From an uncultured Ruminococcus sp. (lineage in GTDB: Bacteria > Bacillota > Clostridia > Oscillospirales > CAG-382), in NCBI GenBank assembly GCA_902772845.1, contig CACYCI010000015.1, positions 1-53,298 of the forward strand: DNA of 53,298 nucleotides. The letters run 5' to 3'. Shown here in pieces: positions 46,508 through 53,298 of the stretch (positions are counted from its first letter, which is position 1; every line of letters begins with the position of its first letter). The position numbers and the translations under genes are program-made. A model generated the notes under the pieces. The model was not told the origin of the DNA, made no database searches, and worked only from the letters and a program-made list of their open reading frames with translations.

Positions 46508-47200
46508 CTATTCCTCTGCTATATCAAAAGATTTGTCGTCAGTTATCCTTCCGTCGCCGCTGATGGGGATCGTATCGCCCAGATATTTAGGATCCGGCTT
46601 GAATACGGCGCTGAACACCGCCTTTACGCGCGCCAGCGCTTCGCGCACGTGGTTGGAAAAATAATAGCTGCTGCGGTCGCTTTTGACGCCGTAAATGTCC
46701 AGCCCCACCGCTTTGCCCAAAAATACAGTGCGGTAAATGTGGAACCCTTGCGTGACCGCTATGACTTTTTCGCACCCGAACACTTTTTTTGCGCGTGCGA
46801 GCGAATCGTAGGTATTAAAACCCGCGTGGTCGCAGAAAATATCACAGGAAGGCACACCGTGCTCAAGCGCGTACTTTTTCATAACGTACGGTTCGTCGTA
46901 CTCGGTAGTGCCGTGGTCGCCTGACATCAGCAGCTTCGGCGCCGCTCCGGCGAAATAGAGCTCTATCGCAACGTCAAGCCGGTCTTTCAGCACTCCGGAA
47001 GGCTTGTCGCCTTCCGTCTTGGCGCCGAGTACGAGAATGCAGTCTGAGCCGAGCGAAGAGGCGGAATCCTGCGTAATGATGCGCGACTTTGCCGAAAGTA
47101 TTACCGTAAGATTTGCGGCGGCGACGAAGATCACCAGGGCAGCGACCGCAGCGCCGACGCAAATGAGCGCCTTTTTAAGAGTTTTCGATCTGCTTTTCAT
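46508..47200 (-). CDS. SanA/YdcF-type DUF218 membrane protein
   Basis: The 230-residue protein has one N-terminal membrane helix (ALICVGAAVAALVIFVAAAN) and a DUF218 domain outside or on the membrane with CILVLGAKTEGDKPSGVLKD, LLMSGDHGTTEYDEP, CDHAGFNTYDSLARAK and VTQGFHIYRTVFLG. SanA relatives affect envelope permeability and vancomycin tolerance; the reaction is unknown, though the fold suggests binding of a phosphorylated envelope precursor. It overlaps the TIM-barrel gene by 26 bases and has a weak RBS, consistent with coupled translation. Confidence 0.9.
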   Translation of the reverse strand: MKSRSKTLKKALICVGAAVAALVIFVAAANLTVILSAKSRIITQDSASSLGSDCILVLGAKTEGDKPSGVLKDRLDVAIELYFAGAAPKLLMSGDHGTTEYDEPYVMKKYALEHGVPSCDIFCDHAGFNTYDSLARAKKVFGCEKVIAVTQGFHIYRTVFLGKAVGLDIYGVKSDRSSYYFSNHVREALARVKAVFSAVFKPDPKYLGDTIPISGDGRITDDKSFDIAEE

Positions 47201-48038
47201 AATACTTTTTCATTGTAAGCGCGTCTTCCGCCATAGTACCGTCGGATTCGCAAATGACCGTGGGGTGTACTCCCAAAGCCGCCGCCGCCTGCAGGAACTG
47301 CTCGTAAGACGGACCGTATATTTCGTCTTCAAATGTCAGATGCTTTTTTTCGCCCATTTTTGTATATTCTATCTTGGAAAAATGGCAGTGAAGCGTTTCG
47401 GCACGGTCGGCGCCGAGGCAGGCGGACACCGTTTCGAAAATGCGCTTGAAATCGTCTGCGTTTTTCAGCCCGCCCTGCGTGCGCGCGTTCAAATGACCGA
47501 AATCGACTACCGGGCGGAAATGCTTTTCGCTCACTCGGCAAAGCCGTATGACTTCTTCGAGCGTACCGAGCTGGTTTATCTTGCCCATGGTCTCCAGCCC
47601 CGCGTAAGCGGTATATCCGCCCTCTTCCAGCGCCATGGCTGCGGAATAAAGCGTGCTTTCGGCGCGTTTCATGGCCTCCTCGCGGTCGGCGCCGCCCGCT
47701 GACCCCGAATGCACAACGAATATACGCGCCCCCAAAAGTTCGCAGGCGGATGCCGAACGCGTTATGTAACCGACGCTGTTATTGCGTTTTTCTTCTTCTG
47801 CAGAAGAAAGGGAAATATAATAAGGCGCGTGAAGCGAAACGCTGACGCCCTGCTTCGCCGCCTCTGCGCCTATTGCCCGCAGCGTGTCGTCAGAAGCGTA
47901 AATGCCTTTCCCGCCCTGATATTCGTATGCGTCAAGGCCTTTTTGCTTCAGCCATTCGAACGCCTGTATCGTACTCTTTTTCCCGTCGGCGTAAAACGAA
48001 AGCGAGTTCCCGGCGGGGCCGAATTCAGTTCTTTTCAT
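47175..48038 (-). CDS. TIM-barrel protein of the endonuclease IV (AP endonuclease 2) superfamily
   Basis: The 287-residue barrel has the metal-site pattern of endonuclease IV and sugar isomerases: VSLHAPYYISL, FVVHSGSAGG, AGLETMGKINQLGT, VVDFGHLNAR, LHCHFSKIEY and ICESDG. This order of His, Glu, Asp and His residues matches Nfo, which cuts DNA at abasic sites. Its sequence is somewhat distant from classical Nfo, so an isomerase-like activity remains possible. It overlaps yqeG by 14 bases and has an AGGAACGG site. Association with ligA and the glycosylase at 335 is only chromosomal. Confidence 0.85.
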   Translation of the reverse strand: MKRTEFGPAGNSLSFYADGKKSTIQAFEWLKQKGLDAYEYQGGKGIYASDDTLRAIGAEAAKQGVSVSLHAPYYISLSSAEEEKRNNSVGYITRSASACELLGARIFVVHSGSAGGADREEAMKRAESTLYSAAMALEEGGYTAYAGLETMGKINQLGTLEEVIRLCRVSEKHFRPVVDFGHLNARTQGGLKNADDFKRIFETVSACLGADRAETLHCHFSKIEYTKMGEKKHLTFEDEIYGPSYEQFLQAAAALGVHPTVICESDGTMAEDALTMKKYYEKQIENS

Positions 48039-48573
48039 TGGACCGTTCCTTTTCTTTTTCCGCTTTTTTGGCTTTGCGCGCGTTGTAGATCTTTATAAAC
48101 GGTTTTTCCAGCCGGCGCTTTATGCGGAAAAACAGCGTGGGTTTGTCTTTTATGGGCTTTACAAGGAAGCATTCTATGCCCGCGCGGTGAGCCGCGAGGC
48201 AGTCGGTGAATATCTGATCTCCCACCAGCAGCGCCTCTTCCTTGCTGCATTCAAGATGGTCTATACACCTCAATATCCCCTTGGGCGACGGCTTTGAAGC
48301 GTCAGAGACGAAGAAAAAGCCGAGTTCGGCTGTAAAAACACGCGCCCGGTCGTGTTTATTGTTGGAAACGAAAGCGATCTTCAGACCCGCGTTCACCAGA
48401 CTCGAAAAATACTCTTTCATTTCAAAAGTCGGCGTGGCTATTTCATACGGGGCTACCGTGTTGTCTATGTCGAAGATAACGCCCTTCTTGTTCCGCAAGA
48501 CCAGATCGTCGGCTGTTATTTCGTATATGTCGTTGTACATTGCCTCGGGAACGAGCATCTTCTTCAGCCGCAA
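48025..48573 (-). CDS. yqeG: YqeG family HAD IIIA phosphatase
   Basis: The 182-residue protein is a haloacid dehalogenase-like phosphatase with the catalytic loop VIFDIDNTVAPYE, a threonine/serine region FVSNNKHD, lysine in KPSPKGILRCI and acidic LLVGDQIFTDCLAA. YqeG is conserved in Bacillota beside ribosome and DNA-related genes; its substrate may be phosphatidylglycerolphosphate, as for the related mitochondrial PTPMT-like enzyme, but this is only inference. A TTG start at 48573 is chosen because AAGGAG lies 9 bases upstream; the ATG five codons later has no site. The C-terminal tail is very basic. Confidence 0.92.
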   Translation of the reverse strand: MRLKKMLVPEAMYNDIYEITADDLVLRNKKGVIFDIDNTVAPYEIATPTFEMKEYFSSLVNAGLKIAFVSNNKHDRARVFTAELGFFFVSDASKPSPKGILRCIDHLECSKEEALLVGDQIFTDCLAAHRAGIECFLVKPIKDKPTLFFRIKRRLEKPFIKIYNARKAKKAEKEKERSNEKN

Positions 48574-48617
48574 AGCATAAATCTCCTTATAAAAAGGTAT
48601 ATATTTCTACACATATA

Positions 48618-48645
48618 ATAATATATATTTTTTTCAATATGTCAA
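48618..48645 (-). promoter_or_regulatory. Probable promoter of the yqeG-ligA operon
   Basis: TTGACA (48640-48645) on the minus strand and TATTAT (48618-48623), 16 bp apart; several overlapping AT-rich -10 candidates exist. Confidence 0.7.
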
Positions 48646-48678
48646 GCGAACAGCGAAAAATTCACAAAAAAATACGTA

Positions 48679-48707
48679 TTGACAATAACTGTAAATATGG
48701 ATATAAT
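48679..48707 (+). promoter_or_regulatory. Sigma-A promoter of the flippase-psd operon
   Basis: TTGACA (48679-48684) and TATAAT (48702-48707) with a 17-bp spacer, about 30 bases before the start at 48737. Confidence 0.92.
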
Positions 48708-48736
48708 AAAGTGATAATATTTTGACGGAGCAATTC

Positions 48737-49780
48737 ATGGATAAAACCAAAAGAAAGCGGAATTTGATCTTTGGAATAATATTCCTGATCCTGCTTTTTG
48801 TGCTGACATATTTCATAATATTCCGTAAAATAGAACTCGGCAAGGTATACGATATCATAAAATCTGCAGACTGGCGTTTTATATTCGCGGCTTTTTCTAT
48901 GATAATCGTATATTTCGTCCTTTACGGCTTTTTCTGCCGCGAAACGCTAAGGTTCAAGGGCGTAAAGACCGGCATGCTGAAGGGGATCGTATACGGCTGC
49001 GCGGATTTTTATTTTTCCGCTATAACTCCGTCGGCTACTGGCGGGCAGCCGATGGTAGTGTATTACATGACCCGCGACAAAGTGCCGGCTTCCGCCGCCA
49101 CTCTTTCCACAGTCCTGCTCACCGTGCTTTTTAAAGTGGTGCTGCTAGTGCTCAATTTGGGGTCGCTCATCTTCTTCCATGACGTTTGGTTCGCAGGCGG
49201 CACGCTGTTTATAGCGCTTTGGTTTTTCGGGCTTATCATCTGCATCGGCATGATAGCGCTCGCCATAGTCACCATGTTTTACCAAAAGCTCACGTTCGCT
49301 ATAGGCAGGTTCATTATCCGTATCGGTTCCAAACTGCGCCTGATCAAAGATCTTGACAAAGCTCAGGATTCCTACTACAGGTTCACCACCGAATACAGGC
49401 AGGCCGCGGAGGATATAAAAGGGCATAAACTTTTTATGCTTGAGCTTTTCCTTATTGTTTTCTTTATGCGCCTTGCGTTTTTCTCGGTCGCGTTTCTGGT
49501 ATACCGCTCGTTCGGGCAGAACGATTATTCCTATTTCTACTTTGTCGCCGTTCAGGCGTTTATCGCCCTGGCGGTGGATTCTCTGCCGCTGCCCGGCGGT
49601 ATGGGCGCCAACGAGGCGGCCATCATCATGATGTACCGCAACACTTTCGGGCCCGAAAAAGCCACCGGCGCAATGATACTCATTCGCTTTGCAAACTATT
49701 ATTTCGGATTACTGCTTTCCGCCGTTGTGGTGATGATCAACCACATGCGGCTTTCGCTGGTCAAGAAAAAGGACAAATAA
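48737..49780 (+). CDS. Lysylphosphatidylglycerol synthase-like (flippase-like) membrane protein
   Basis: The 347-residue membrane protein belongs to the TIGR00374/UPF0104 group, the flippase half of MprF. Eight or so helices are visible and the family motif YGCADFYFSAITPSATGGQP is present, with LPLPGGMGANEAAIIMMYRN near the C-terminus. It lacks the aminoacyl transferase domain, so it probably moves a lipid without modifying it. I choose the ATG at 48737 with a GGAG site; the upstream TTG is unlikely. The next gene is a phosphatidylserine decarboxylase, so phosphatidylethanolamine-linked lipid is a plausible cargo, which is inference. Confidence 0.92.
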   Translation: MDKTKRKRNLIFGIIFLILLFVLTYFIIFRKIELGKVYDIIKSADWRFIFAAFSMIIVYFVLYGFFCRETLRFKGVKTGMLKGIVYGCADFYFSAITPSATGGQPMVVYYMTRDKVPASAATLSTVLLTVLFKVVLLVLNLGSLIFFHDVWFAGGTLFIALWFFGLIICIGMIALAIVTMFYQKLTFAIGRFIIRIGSKLRLIKDLDKAQDSYYRFTTEYRQAAEDIKGHKLFMLELFLIVFFMRLAFFSVAFLVYRSFGQNDYSYFYFVAVQAFIALAVDSLPLPGGMGANEAAIIMMYRNTFGPEKATGAMILIRFANYYFGLLLSAVVVMINHMRLSLVKKKDK

Positions 49781-49781
49781 A

Positions 49782-50660
49782 ATGGATTCTATCGTAAGAA
49801 GCAGGGCGGGCGAAGAATACGTTTCTTCATCCGACGATAAAGCGCTGGATTTCTTTTACAACAACGCTTTCGGCAGGATCTGCCTTAAAGCCGTGAACAA
49901 ACCGTTTGCCGCAAAAATAGTCGGCCGGTATATGAATTCGCGTTTTTCTGTCAAGCGCATAGAAAAGTTCGTAAAAGAAAACAATATCGATATGTCTTTG
50001 TACGAAGACTGCGATTATAAAAGCTATAACGATTTTTTTACGCGGCGCCTCAAGGAAGAGAATATGCACATCTGCATGGACCCCGACGCGCTCATAGCCC
50101 CGTGCGATTCCAAACTCACCGCGTATAAAATAGACGGCGACAGCGTATTCTATATAAAAGGCGCACCGTACAGTCTGGCGGAATTTCTTAAAAACGAAAC
50201 GCTCGCGGCTGAATTCGTCGGCGGACTTATGCTCGTTTTTCGCCTTTCGGTGGATAATTATCACCGCTACTGCTATTTTGATACCGGCACCAAAGGCGAA
50301 AACATCTACATAAAAGGCGTTCTCCACACCGTTAAACCTGTCTCGCTCGGCAGGTACAACTATTATAAACAGAACTGCCGCGAATACACCGTGATGAATA
50401 CAAAAAGCTTCGGAAAAGCCATACAGGCCGAGATCGGCGCAATGCTCGTCGGCAAGATAAACAACCATTCCGGCGAATGCGCTTTCACTCGCGGAGAAGA
50501 AAAGGGCATGTTCGAATTCGGCGGATCGACCGTGGTAGTGGTGCTCCGCGCCGGCGCCGCCGTTCTGGATAAAGACATCGTGCTCAATTCCGGCGAGGGG
50601 ATCGAGACCGAGGTGCATATAGGCGAGCGCATCGGGACGGCAGTCTGCACGGAGGGTTGA
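49782..50660 (+). CDS. psd: Phosphatidylserine decarboxylase
   Basis: The 292-residue proenzyme makes phosphatidylethanolamine from phosphatidylserine. It has YKSYNDFFTRRLKEE, IAPCDSKLTAY, LMLVFRLSVDNYHRYCYFD with the catalytic His, and the self-cleavage motif GGST (Ser 249) in FEFGGSTVVV, where the serine becomes the pyruvoyl group. This is the common LGST motif with Gly for Leu, as in the Clostridia branch. It starts 1 base after the flippase-like gene and ends 1 base before the zinc-ribbon gene. No phosphatidylserine synthase is seen nearby. Confidence 0.95.
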   Translation: MDSIVRSRAGEEYVSSSDDKALDFFYNNAFGRICLKAVNKPFAAKIVGRYMNSRFSVKRIEKFVKENNIDMSLYEDCDYKSYNDFFTRRLKEENMHICMDPDALIAPCDSKLTAYKIDGDSVFYIKGAPYSLAEFLKNETLAAEFVGGLMLVFRLSVDNYHRYCYFDTGTKGENIYIKGVLHTVKPVSLGRYNYYKQNCREYTVMNTKSFGKAIQAEIGAMLVGKINNHSGECAFTRGEEKGMFEFGGSTVVVVLRAGAAVLDKDIVLNSGEGIETEVHIGERIGTAVCTEG

Positions 50661-50661
50661 A

Positions 50662-51057
50662 ATGTTCGCAAAGCTACGTCAGTTCATGCAGGGGCGTTAC
50701 GGCTCCGACCAGCTCAACACCGCGCTTGTCATAACGGTGCTCGTGCTTTCGATCATAAATATGTTCGCGCATTCGCCGGTAGTATTCGCGCTCGAAGTCG
50801 CCGTTATGCTTTGGGCGGTCTACCGCATGCTTTCACGCAAGATACAGACCCGCTTGCGCGAAAATAAAGCGTTCCTTTCCGGCTGGAACAAGGTCAAGCA
50901 GTTCTTTGCGCGCATAAAGAACCGTATCAAAGACAGAAAGACGCACGTTTATATGAAATGCCCCGAATGCAAAGCACAGCTCAGATTTAAACGTGTCAAG
51001 GGCGAACACGGCGTGCGCTGCCCCAAATGCGGCGCTCAGTTCAACGTAAAAATATAA
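50662..51057 (+). CDS. Small membrane protein with C-terminal zinc ribbon
   Basis: The 131-residue protein has two membrane helices (LNTALVITVLVLSIINMFAH and VFALEVAVMLWAVYRML), a very basic cytoplasmic stretch of about 40 residues, and a zinc ribbon at the C-terminus with CPECKAQLRFK and CPKCGAQFNV. Such proteins are common and uncharacterised in Clostridia. It starts 1 base after psd, with GGAGGG inside the end of psd, so it is the third gene of the lipid operon. A sensory or binding role for the ribbon is possible but unproven. Confidence 0.88.
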   Translation: MFAKLRQFMQGRYGSDQLNTALVITVLVLSIINMFAHSPVVFALEVAVMLWAVYRMLSRKIQTRLRENKAFLSGWNKVKQFFARIKNRIKDRKTHVYMKCPECKAQLRFKRVKGEHGVRCPKCGAQFNVKI

Positions 51058-51067
51058 TAAAAAAACA

Positions 51068-51105
51068 AAACCGGTACCCGCGCACGGCGCAGGGACCGGT
51101 TTTTT
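51068..51105. terminator. Bidirectional terminator between the lipid operon and cysE
   Basis: An 8-bp stem AAACCGGT/ACCGGTTT (51068-51075 with 51095-51102 plus) with inner CCC/GGG pairing, T-run TTTTTTG on plus and TTTTGTTTTTTT on minus. Confidence 0.9.
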
Positions 51106-51123
51106 GTTATGCCATAACGTCAG

Positions 51124-51978
51124 TCAGTCTTGTCTGGTGTAAAAGATCTTGCTTCCGGCGGGGATAGAATGGGTGATCCACGCATTACTTCCGACAACGC
51201 TGTTGTCTCCTATAACGGTATCGCCGCCGAGTATTGTGGCGCCGGCGTAAATAATAACGTGGCTGCCTATATCCGGGTGGCGTTTTATGCCCTTTATCGG
51301 GTTTCCGTTTTCGTCCAGCTTAAAGCTCAGAGCTCCCAGAGTCACGCCCTGATACAGCTTGACGTGGTCTTTGATCGTGCAGGTCTCGCCTATGACAACG
51401 CCCGTGCCGTGATCTATAAAGAAGTATTCGCCTATCTCGGCACCGGGGTGTATGTCGATCCCGGTCAGCCGGTGAGCGTATTCTGTCATCATACGGGCTA
51501 TCAGCTCGGCGCCCAGCAGATAAAGACGGTGAGCAATGCGGTAAATGCTTATGGCTTCAAAAGCGGGGTATGCCAGCATGATCTCGGTCTCGCTGCGGGC
51601 TGCCGGGTCGCCTTCGTAAGCGGCGCGCACGTCGGTTTCGGTCAACGCGCAGATGCCGTCGAGCCCGGCGATGAATTCGTTCACCAGCGAATTGGCTTTT
51701 TCGGTGTCCTTGTCGGGGTCAAGGTCGCAAAGGATATCGTACAAAAGCAGCGCGGCGCGGTGAAGAGTTATACGGATATCGTCGCAGATATAATAATCCT
51801 CGCGCGAGCAATCGCCGAAAATGCGCGGATACATTGCGCTGCGCAAAAGTTTGAGCAGCGTTTCCACCTGCGCCTTCAACCCGGAGCGGTTTATCGTCAC
51901 CGCCTGCTTTTCGCTGCGCTGCGAAAGCTTTTGCGCGGCGTCGGCAACGGCAAGGTCAAAATCGTGTTTGTTGTTCAT
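51124..51978 (-). CDS. cysE: Serine O-acetyltransferase
   Basis: The 284-residue enzyme acetylates serine in the first step of cysteine synthesis. An N-terminal helical domain (residues 1-170, with SETEIMLAYPAFEAISIYRI) precedes a left-handed beta-helix made of hexapeptide repeats: IDIHPGAEIGEYFFIDHGTG, VVIGETCTIKDHVKLYQGVT, IGSHVIIYAGATILGGDTVI. The N-terminal domain is longer than in E. coli CysE and resembles the Clostridia/EpsC-type form. I place the start at 51978 (MNNKHDF) because GGAG lies 9 bases upstream; the in-frame TTG three codons earlier overlaps that site. No cysK is adjacent. Confidence 0.93.
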   Translation of the reverse strand: MNNKHDFDLAVADAAQKLSQRSEKQAVTINRSGLKAQVETLLKLLRSAMYPRIFGDCSREDYYICDDIRITLHRAALLLYDILCDLDPDKDTEKANSLVNEFIAGLDGICALTETDVRAAYEGDPAARSETEIMLAYPAFEAISIYRIAHRLYLLGAELIARMMTEYAHRLTGIDIHPGAEIGEYFFIDHGTGVVIGETCTIKDHVKLYQGVTLGALSFKLDENGNPIKGIKRHPDIGSHVIIYAGATILGGDTVIGDNSVVGSNAWITHSIPAGSKIFYTRQD

Positions 51979-52026
51979 ATCTATCAACTCCGAAAACAGG
52001 AATTACGTTTATAACAGTATACGGCT

Positions 52027-52227
52027 TTATCTGAAAAGCAGGCACCCCTGAGCGCGGAAATCTTCGATCTTTTTGCGGATCGCTTCTTCCGTGACGTCAA
52101 AATGCGCGGCAAGACACCTTATGCACATGAATTCAGTCGCTCCGCGGTCTACCAGCTTTTTATGCGCGCCGATATCGTCTTTGCCGAGCTTTGCACCGCA
52201 TTTTATACATTCGGGCGCGTCATTCAT
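52027..52227 (-). CDS. Very small zinc-finger protein
   Basis: The 66-residue protein has two CxxC pairs (CIKCGAKLG at residues 7-11 and MCIRCLAAHFDVT around 34-38) that could hold one zinc ion, and a helical C-terminal tail. The start codon lies within the end of the GH27 gene (8-base overlap). I do not recognise a named family, but small proteins of this form are widely seen in Clostridia. Translational coupling to the glycosidase gene is likely; the role is unknown. Confidence 0.72.
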   Translation of the reverse strand: MNDAPECIKCGAKLGKDDIGAHKKLVDRGATEFMCIRCLAAHFDVTEEAIRKKIEDFRAQGCLLFR

Positions 52228-53298
52228 GCACTATCTTGCACCTGAGCATCATGCATTCGTGCGGGTGAAGTATCTTGGGCGACCTGAACTGGTCGCGGAA
52301 GACACCGTAGTTTTCGCCGGTCCAAAGATCCGTGATCTCGAGCCGGACGCCGCAGGAACGGTCGAGCCCCATATCCGCAAAGATGAAGAACGGGGTGATG
52401 TCGTATTCCTGCAGGTCGAAAATTGCTACAGCGAGATCGCCGCCCTCAAGCTGCTTGCACCAGGCGGTGGTCCCCCAGTATTCGCAAATGGGGAACGGCT
52501 GGCGCTGTGCGCCGTCCTGATTGATGGCGATTATTTCTTTCTTGGTGAGTATCTCTTTGGTTTCGGGAGTCATATCGCGTATGTCGCAGCCGATCATCAG
52601 CGGGGAATTGAAGAAGGCCCACATGGAAAAATGAGTGCGGTATTCTTCGGTGGTGCAGCCCTTTAAGCCGACGTTGCCCTTGCCGTTCATGCCCACTACC
52701 AGCATATCCATATCGTTGAAACAGCCCTTGCCGTTATACGGCTGCAGCGCGACCTGCTTGTCGTAAAGATCTTTTATGCTCTGCCAGCTGTCGTTTATGT
52801 CGCCGGTGGAACGCCACATATGCGCTCCGGTGGTCTTTATCCATTTGTGAGTCTCGTCAGCGCCCCAGCTGCACGCCGAAAACAGAATATCTCTTCCGCA
52901 GTTGGCGAGCGCCATGCCCATGCGCTTGTAAAGCAGATCGCCGGTGACGCTTCTGGGCTTGAAGCAATAGTCGTATTTCAAAAAGTCAACGCCCCATTCG
53001 GCAAAGGTGGCGGCGTCTATGAATTCATACTGGAAAGAAGAAGGATAGCCCGCGCACGTGAGAGTGCCGGAGCAGGAATACATACCGAATTTGAGCCCCT
53101 TGGAATGGACGTAATCCGCAACGGCTTTCATGCCGTGGGGGAACTTTTCGGGATCGGCGACCAGTTTACCGTTCGCGTCGCGTTCTTTGAGCGACCAGCA
53201 GTCGTCGATCACGACGTATTCGTAGCCGCAGTCCTTCAGCCCGGACGCCACGATCTTGTCGGCGGCTTCCAGGATCAACTGTTCGTTGATGTTTTTGC
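52220..53298 (-). CDS. GH27 alpha-galactosidase (5' end beyond the window)
   Basis: The visible 359 codons match glycoside hydrolase family 27, which releases terminal alpha-galactose. Landmarks are GLKDCGYEYVVIDDCWSLKE, FGMYSCSGTLTC, the nucleophile Asp in DFLKYDYCF, the acid/base Asp in WRSTGDINDSW, and the C-terminal beta domain. The reading frame runs off the right edge (…NINEQLILEAAD), so the N-terminus, including any signal peptide, is not seen. It ends 8 bases into a tiny zinc-finger gene. The family can also have alpha-N-acetylgalactosaminidase activity. Confidence 0.93.
   Translation of the reverse strand, partial: KNINEQLILEAADKIVASGLKDCGYEYVVIDDCWSLKERDANGKLVADPEKFPHGMKAVADYVHSKGLKFGMYSCSGTLTCAGYPSSFQYEFIDAATFAEWGVDFLKYDYCFKPRSVTGDLLYKRMGMALANCGRDILFSACSWGADETHKWIKTTGAHMWRSTGDINDSWQSIKDLYDKQVALQPYNGKGCFNDMDMLVVGMNGKGNVGLKGCTTEEYRTHFSMWAFFNSPLMIGCDIRDMTPETKEILTKKEIIAINQDGAQRQPFPICEYWGTTAWCKQLEGGDLAVAIFDLQEYDITPFFIFADMGLDRSCGVRLEITDLWTGENYGVFRDQFRSPKILHPHECMMLRCKIVHE

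Overview
The window looks like chromosome of an anaerobic, Gram-positive Clostridia (Bacillota), probably an uncultured gut or rumen species. Pointers seen in the sequence are a SAM-I (S-box) riboswitch with a terminator in front of metK, the alpha2-type glycyl-tRNA synthetase, LigA, FtsK, UppP, YqeG and DUF3899 genes, clear sigma-A promoters (TTGACA/17/TATAAT), many intrinsic terminators, an indolepyruvate:ferredoxin oxidoreductase, dockerin-bearing secreted proteins, and carbohydrate-active genes (GH27, GH109-like, DUF4434, DUF4838). The lineage is inferred; no rRNA is present. Base composition looks slightly GC-rich, with AT-rich gaps between operons. I found no tRNA, CRISPR array, insertion sequence or prophage.

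Layout, left to right. (1) 1-3240: the 5' end of metK under a SAM riboswitch, a deoxyinosine glycosylase, a cysteine-rich protein of unknown role, and glyS. (2) 3394-8459: two large ABC exporter half-transporters, each with a zinc ribbon between its N-terminal domain and its membrane domain, separated by a DUF1854 protein. (3) 8736-14751: a secreted cohesin-like/dockerin protein, an acyl-CoA synthetase fused to an acyl carrier domain, a divergent PHP-domain protein, a secreted peptidase-like protein with dockerin, and a lipoprotein behind a long AT-rich leader. (4) 15180-20061: a five-gene overlapping minus-strand operon (DUF4434/discoidin lipoprotein, PAP2 phosphatase, esterase, Lgt-like transferase, GH109-like oxidoreductase). 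(5) 20218-25308: rlmI, an SLC13/ArsB-type permease, and iorAB. (6) 25375-29102: divergent DUF4838-type genes, one lipoprotein and one cytoplasmic, the latter followed by a probable beta-propeller protein. (7) 29309-38151: an Opp-type peptide transporter whose binding protein, one permease and both ATPases are enlarged, followed by a DUF3899 protein. (8) 38191-48573: uppP-ftsK-lipoprotein and yqeG-TIM barrel-sanA-prmA-ligA-M29 peptidase, both on the minus strand. (9) 48737-53298: a flippase-like membrane protein, phosphatidylserine decarboxylase, a zinc-ribbon membrane protein, cysE, a tiny zinc-finger protein and a GH27 alpha-galactosidase cut by the right edge.

Taken together the genes suggest a saccharolytic and amino-acid-fermenting anaerobe: peptides enter through Opp, aryl pyruvates are decarboxylated by IorAB, and glycans are handled by surface lipoproteins and glycosidases. 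The best candidates for something not well described are the Opp transporter with a roughly 365-residue insertion in OppD, a basic insertion in OppF and a large outside loop in OppC; the DUF1854 plus paired zinc-ribbon ABC exporters; and the compact lipoprotein/Lgt-like/GH109 operon.
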